DNA of 64,000 bases. Source: Panagrolaimus kolymaensis (taxonomy: Eukaryota > Nematoda > Chromadorea > Rhabditida > Panagrolaimidae). Of the stretch, positions 59,045-64,000 are shown one piece after another. The translations under genes were made by a program, and so were the position numbers. Each line of letters starts with the position of its first letter. Positions within the stretch are counted from its first letter, which is position 1. Under the pieces are notes generated by a model. That model was not told the origin of the DNA and ran no database searches. It worked only from the letters and a program-made list of their open reading frames with translations. The stretch covers positions 558,001-622,000 of the forward strand of contig JAJQJQ010000058.1 in the NCBI GenBank assembly GCA_028622995.1, in the 5' to 3' direction.

Positions 59045-60325
59045 ATGGAAAAATTATTCTTGCTTTTCGTTATTGCAATTGCTGTTGTTTCTTGCAACTG
59101 TGATGGGAGCATCAATCCAAAATATGCTTTTGGAAATGATGTTGTAACTCCATGCGAACAACCACCTCAAATGGATATTATTTTTGTTATTGATTCATCT
59201 TCAAATATTGAATTTAACGAACCAAATTATCAATACATCCGTGAATTTTTGATGAATATGATTTCAATTTTGATTCCGCATAATTCAACGCGAGTTGGAA
59301 TTGTTTTATTTGGGGATAATGCAAGCCTTACCTATCCATTGACTTTCAACTTCACATCTGCTTACGCGAAATTAGAAAAAGTTCCTTTATTAAATGGAGG
59401 CACAAATATTTCTGAAGCTTTGGAAATCATACAACAAGAATTCAACCAAACTGAACGTGCTGGTATAGCTAAAGTTGCTATTTTAATTACAGATGGTAAA
59501 CCAGCAGCATATTCACATACGGAAGTTGCTTTAACGGAACTTGAAATTATAAAAATCAAGGATTCTGGTGTTAATTTATTTACCATTGGTGTCGGTGAAA
59601 TGGCAGAAAAAGCTTTAAGTGAATGGGGTATGTATTATTTTTATTTATAAAAAAATCCAACATTTATGCAATATTTTAGCATCATCACCCTCCTTCATGC
59701 ATTATTATAAATTTGATAATTTTTCACAACTTGCAAGCTCATTTCCAGCTGTTTTAAAAGCACAACTTTGTAAAGTTTCAATTTTTATTCCATATAATCA
59801 AGAATGTGTGACAGGTAACAATTTTTTGTACATTTCAAATTTAATTAAATGTCTATGACAATTAGAGTAGGGATTTTGGTTGCTTTAGGAATCGCATTGT
59901 TGTTAAATATATTTCATTTTGTTTTAGGGGTTACTTACCAAAATCAAAGTCTTTTCTACCAACTCGAATCATATAGCCCAAAAATTGCTTATTCTCTCAG
60001 TGAACATGGTTTTTTTATCACTTTTAACGTTAGCAAATGTTCTTCTGTATTGTATGTATCAAAAACTAAACGATTTCCATCGAATGAAAATTATTATTCA
60101 ATGCTTAATGGAACTTTGAATAATCCCACTATTACTTACGTATTCAATGATAAAATTAAATTAAATATTTTTATTTCTGTTGTTGGAAGCGAACTTGAAA
60201 ATCATTTTACATTTTGTCGCTATGCAGATGAGGGTGTGGAAAATTACCTAGAAGGGGATAACGTGGACTCGGAATTTTCTATCATGGATTCGGAATTGGA
60301 TGATTACATGGATTCAGAAGAATAA
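59045..60325 (+). CDS. Secreted von Willebrand factor A domain protein
   Basis: Three exons (59045-59627, 59680-59814, 59928-60325) join to 371 residues. Residues 1-18 are a signal peptide. The vWA domain begins MDIIFVIDSSSNIEF, followed by RVGIVLFGDNASLTYPL, NGGTNISEALEIIQQEF, AILITDGKP and GVNLFTIGVGE. The metal-site loops are present: DxSxN (normally DxSxS), the GGT threonine and the ITDG aspartate. C-terminal to it is an unassigned region with Cys residues (CKVSIFIPYNQEC, NVSKCSSVLYVS, FTFCRYADEG) and an acidic tail DNVDSEFSIMDSELDDYM. No membrane helix at the end, so it is likely secreted or matrix-associated. Nematodes have many such vWA and CTLD/CUB secreted proteins. Ligand unknown. 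Confidence 0.85.
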
Positions 60326-60978
60326 TTTTGAATATAATTTTTATTTTACAATATTAAAGTTTTCATAAATTTATTACAAAATAAATATATTCTATGCGCA
60401 CATTTATGTCACAAATATTTAATCTAATTTTTTAAGTGTTATTTTGAAATTTTGTTCAATTATGATCTCGCTTTAAACTTAGAAAAGTTAGTTGTAGTTG
60501 CTGTTGTAACAGTCACAATTTTAACATTTATCGACTTTCCTAAGTTCGTAAATTAAGTATGCAAAATGAAAAGCTGTGGACAGCATTTCAGAAAACATTT
60601 AGGTATAATTATTTATTATAAGCCAATGCAATTCTAGGAGGTAGTACAACATTTGATAAGAAAAAAAGAATGGCGAATAGGGAAGCCGCAAAAAATAAAT
60701 ATCCTACTAATGGCCCTGAATCAGGAGCGTCAGCAACTGGAAAATTTCGTGCAGTTGACTGGAACAACGTCCATTTGGCTGGAATAGCGTTCCAGTTCAC
60801 TGGAATGGCTAAAACCGAGCTAAAATAACTACCAATATCATTTTTTATAAATATTAATCATTAAAATAGTTAAATTTCAAAAAAAAAAATTAATTCCAGT
60901 CAACTGCACGAAATTTTCCAGTTGCTGACGCTCCTGGCCCTGATAGCAGCATTCATGAATAATAAAAAAAATATAAAA
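60326..60978. other. Intergenic region with a MITE
   Basis: Convergent 3' region. Besides the MITE at 60722-60936, the minus strand at 60609-60700 has an open stretch ending PLVGYLFFAASLFAILFFL and then RIALAYNK. It might be a lost or alternative final exon of the SKP1-like gene with a membrane helix, but the splice phase from its last exon does not fit. Confidence 0.4.
60722..60936. mobile_element. hAT-like MITE with 43-bp TIRs
   Basis: The 215-bp element has near-perfect 43-bp inverted ends starting CAGGAGCGTCAGCAACTGG. It is flanked by GCCCTGAAT on the left and GCCCTGAT on the right, an 8-bp duplication with one extra base on the left. CAG ends and an 8-bp duplication point to the hAT superfamily. 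No coding capacity; CTGGAA words repeat inside. Confidence 0.75.
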
Positions 60979-62581
60979 TCATAAATATTCTTTAACCTCG
61001 GAAGCGATACAGTAGTCAGTAAAACTTTCTTCATATGCCTTAATAAATTGGCTCGGAACACCAAAACCAAATCGACGGGGAAACTCAATGTGACCGTCAT
61101 CTTCCATATAATTCTGAAATAACCCTTTGATGATAAAGTAAAATACGAGTTTGATGGCTTACCGTAACAAAATGTTTGAAATTTGGTAAGGATTTGCTTT
61201 GCTTATAAATAGAACATGCGTGAAACTTTGAAGCATTCGCTTTTTTGTAAATCTTCGTAGGCCCATAGGGGAAGAACTTGAAATATGGACTATCTATTCT
61301 GAAACGAATTTATTTATAAATAAAAAATAGACGGGATGAAGTGACAAATAACGCACGGCTAATTTTTCAGTTATGTATGAGAAAGAAGCTTCCATAAATA
61401 CTGTATATTAAGTTATCATAAGTTAAACTCGCAAAAAAAGCTTACTCTATCTCTTTGGAAAGATCTCTGGCTACCAACCAATTGTAAATAAAGTCAAAAT
61501 TCAATCCATCGTCAAAACCATAAATTTGGAATAGTATATCAGAAAATGGAAATTTTTGAACATCGAATCGACGAATATAAGCTTCATTATGGGTAAATAA
61601 AATTTGGACTTGCCGCATATTTTTGTGAGGCACAAAAGATTCCATGGGTAAAAGATCGAAATAGCCTAAATTTTCTGAACATCCAAAACTTAATTTTATA
61701 TTATCTTCCATCACTTTGATCTTTCTTCGAAAAATGGCATGGCAATATTTTTTGTCGTCTTGTTCACCTAACTGAATGCGGGGGTTAAAATATTCATGAT
61801 TTTTTTGCTCATTTCTTATTTCAAAAACCAAACGATGATCACGAAACTCGAAAGCAAAAAGTTTAATTTCATATCGATCGCATTCATTTTTGATGGATTT
61901 ACAAATCCTCGACAATCGAAAAGTTACTGTTTCATCAGCTCGTTGACATACTCTTGCTAGAAGCACATTCATAGGCGTGATAAATTTTGATTTGAGCATG
62001 TAAAAACTTTGACAAGGAAGAGGAAATTGCAAAGGAGAAGAGGGACAGTTGAGTGAAATAAGATATTTCAAAGTATTCAAAGTATTCAAATTCATCCATT
62101 CTCGTTCAAAAGGTAAAAAATCATCCTCAATCTCCAAATATTCTTGCATTTGTTTCCAGTTAAGAATTTTGAGACGATCGAGAATAATATCCGCTATGGC
62201 ATCCAACAAAAAGTCACAATCTAATATACACATTTCATTAATAAAATTGATAAATTGAGCTTCAGTAAAATCTTTGAAAAGATCTTTTTCAAAATGAACA
62301 TCATGCTCGTTATTGTCCAGCGAGTCATAATGATTGATGAGGGTGATAAAGATTTGTAAAAAAGGACCTGAACAATTCACACCAATAAAATCAGTTACTT
62401 GAGTTAAATCTAAAATAAAAGATTATATATCTCCCGCTTTAGACAAAAAAAAACGCTTACCACAAAGATTTTTTAATAAAACTGACGAGCTTATGATTTT
62501 GGGACTAATTTCAAAGATTTGATCATCGAAATTTGATTTAAGTAAATATTTTTGATCAGAAGAAATAATATTTTCAACCAT
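60979..62581 (-). CDS. SKP1-like protein with a long C-terminal extension
   Basis: Four exons (62461-62581, 61446-62409, 61163-61298, 60979-61113) join to 451 residues. Residues 1-130 follow the SKP1 pattern: KYLLKSNFDDQIFEISPKII, SSSVLLKNLC, an acidic loop, DFTEAQFINFINEMCILDCDFLLDAIADIILDRLK and EIEDDFLPFEREWM, which matches the SKP1 dimerisation/F-box-binding end (FxIxxDFxxxE...W). The remaining ~300 residues (RLSRICKSIKNECDRYEIKLFAFEFRD, KVMEDNIKLSFGCSENLGYFDLLPM, QILFTHNEAYIRRFDV) are not recognised. Ordinary SKP1 and nematode SKR proteins are ~170 residues and end at the F-box-binding helix, so this extension is unusual. Likely a diverged ubiquitin-ligase adaptor; the stop used (TGA at 60979) assumes read-through of the GAGGTTAAAG donor-like site. 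Confidence 0.7.
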
Positions 62582-63222
62582 TTTTCTTTAAGATGAATTT
62601 TTTTTAAAACTGTATTTAGCGAGCTAAGAATAAGAATAATTTTGACTAACTATTTTTTTGTTTGCTCCGTTATGCAAAAAATTAGTACATTTTTATAGTT
62701 ATGGACAAACATTTTTCTGTTCTTTAACTTTTTTGTGGTTGGAAAATATATCCTCTTGACCCACTTAAGTTTTTTGTTTTCGCAAAGGCATAAATGCAAT
62801 GGAGCTATGAATAAAATATTTATAACCCAGCTTGCATTATTACATAATTTTAATGCCAAGAATAAACTTTTTAAAAAATAAATGGATTGCGTTTGCTACA
62901 AAAGAAACATAGAAATGAAATGTTTTTATAGCGAAAAAAAATGTTCTTTATTAAAAAATAACAAAGAGTTAACAAAAAATAATATTAAACATTTGTTTAA
63001 CAATCATACTTTCTAAGTACCCATTTCTTACAAAAACTCAATGATAAACAACATCCGGAATTTCGACAATTTTGAAATAATGACATGAAAATAAACCAAA
63101 GACATAAAAGTTTAATGCTTTATTTTGTTACAAAAAAGAAGAATACAAATACATAGCAATAGAGTATATTAAATTAAAACCAAGCAATATACATAAATTC
63201 GTTTCATACTAGAAGTTTCTGT
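62582..63222. other. Intergenic region
   Basis: About 640 bases. A minus-strand frame at 62650-62859 has an ATG but no recognisable domain or splice partner. Nothing else supported. Confidence 0.45.
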
Positions 63223-63985
63223 TCATCGTTGGTACTTGATCGAGTAGTAAATAATAAGAGTGAAAATTGAAGAGGTATACATAAAAAATGAAGAAGCAAC
63301 AGGAAAACTAATTAAATTGGAGCAATAATGTTTTTGTTGAAGTTCAATGATGCCTGAAAATGCAACAAGTTAATCGAAGAACATGAACAAAATATAAAGA
63401 AGCTTACCATTTTCGTTACTTGAGAAGCATTGGTTATCAACGATAAGTACAATCATAATCAAATCCAAAATAAATAAAATTCCAAAGAAAAAAGAAACAA
63501 TTTTCATAACGTAAAGTTTTCTTGGAACAAAAGCAGCATACAGGAGTAAACCACAAAGAATGAGAATGATATGAATTTCAACCATATAATAATTAGAATA
63601 TTCTTTCACATCGTTGAGATAGATAATAATCCAACCATTTATATATAACTTGTTATAAAGAGAAAAAAGATGCTGAAGAAAAAAAAATTATACGAAAACA
63701 AAATTTTTAACATACCAAAAACGCAACAAAACATTTATAGCAACATCCATCAGAGTTTTCAATTTCATTGTTTCTTGGTCGTTGTTCATTAGCAGGATGA
63801 TGATTTGTTGGAATTGTTATTGATGTTGAATCGGTGGTACGACAATTGCGGCTTTGCAATTTGCGGCGCGACACTTGCGCCCCGACACTTGCGGTTACGA
63901 CTTTTGCGGCTTTGCCATTTGCGGCGCGACACATGCGGCCGACATTTGCGGCTCTAAAGGATCCACATATATACGCTTGGTACAT
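63223..63985 (-). CDS. Multi-pass membrane protein, 5' end uncertain
   Basis: Exons 63716 to at least 63985, 63408-63672 and 63223-63353 join in frame; the 5' end may lie beyond the window. After an N-terminal stretch encoded by a GC-rich repeat comes GCCYKCFVAFL, then hydrophobic segments LYINGWIIIYL, VEIHIILILCGLLLYAAFV, MKIVSFFFGILFILDLIMIVLIV and FFMYTSSIFTLIIYYSIKY. This gives about four helices with short loops, reminiscent of MARVEL- or LAPTM-like small tetraspan proteins of nematodes, without a motif that decides it. ATG 63985 is the first in-frame start visible, but the repeat-coded N terminus makes a downstream or external start plausible. Confidence 0.6.
63842..63953. repeat. GC-rich ~14-bp minisatellite
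   Basis: On the minus strand about eight degenerate units of GCCGCAARTGTCGG type follow one another (GCCGCAAATGTCGG, CCGCATGTGTCGC, GCCGCAAATGGCAAA, GCCGCAAAAGTCGTAA, CCGCAAGTGTCGGG and so on). Composition contrasts sharply with the AT-rich surroundings. It is in frame with the membrane-protein exon and would encode an Ala/Arg/Lys-rich N terminus. Confidence 0.75.
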
Positions 63986-64000
63986 TCATAAATCCATACA

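Noticed and set aside
60609..60800. ORF with a membrane helix called as the SKP1-like gene's last exon
   Set aside because: The splice phase from the previous exon does not fit and part of the ORF is MITE sequence; noted only as a possible relic.
1..64000. CRISPR arrays, bacterial operons, tRNA or rRNA genes
   Set aside because: The window is eukaryotic; no repeat-spacer arrays, no convincing tRNA A/B boxes and no rRNA sequence were seen by eye.

Overview
The window is nuclear DNA from a nematode. It is strongly AT-rich and its genes have short GT..AG introns with TTTTAG or TTTCAG acceptors. Nematode-specific families settle the group: a cuticle collagen with an RSKR processing site, an SXP/RAL-2 (DUF148) protein, Srh-like seven-helix chemoreceptors, C-type lectin-like proteins and a CYP13/CYP25-like P450. 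The degenerate F-box-like and HAT-like families suggest a clade IV (Tylenchina or panagrolaimid-like) worm, but that placement is inference. Exon joins were read by eye; where a total codon count is given, the joined exons are open and a multiple of three.

Layout. 1-8.6 kb: a decayed repeat block holding a one-exon lectin relic and an orphan protein-kinase exon. 8.8-10.2 kb: an intact double-CTLD secreted lectin with a MITE in its second intron. 10.4-14.1 kb (minus): a 1025-aa protein with seven tandem CxxC/HxC modules. 14.8-15.6 kb: SXP/RAL-2 protein. 16.8-18.2 kb: a seven-helix receptor. 18.4-19.3 kb (minus): an unknown 265-aa protein, with a frameshifted partial copy at 24.6 kb. 19.9-24.2 kb (minus): a secreted LRR protein two of whose introns are copies of one element; one copy holds a hAT-like element, which itself holds a MITE. 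26.3-30.0 kb: a membrane-anchored calpain. 30.6-36.8 kb: three F-box-like family members (30.6, 33.2 and 35.8 kb), the collagen (31.7 kb) and a HAT-like gene (34.1 kb). 37.1-38.3 kb: a head-to-head pair of small secreted peptide precursors. 38.6-54.9 kb: six Srh-like receptor genes, of which three look intact, one has a single nonsense codon, one has a broken splice donor, and one lost its second exon to a 3.5-kb element with 387-bp inverted repeats. 55.2-58.2 kb (minus): P450. 59.0-60.3 kb: secreted vWA protein. 61.0-62.6 kb (minus): SKP1-like domain with a long C-terminal extension. 63.2-64 kb (minus): 5'-incomplete multi-pass membrane protein with a GC-rich minisatellite near its N terminus.

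There is no operon-like pathway. The content is typical of a fast-evolving environmental-response region: lectins, chemoreceptors, a detoxifying P450, secreted peptides and ubiquitin-adaptor-like families, with much tandem duplication, pseudogenization and young mobile elements. The most novel-looking items are the twin introner-like introns, the divergent peptide pair, the seven-module zinc-finger-like protein, the N-terminally anchored calpain, and an E-box block shared by the promoters of the receptor cluster.
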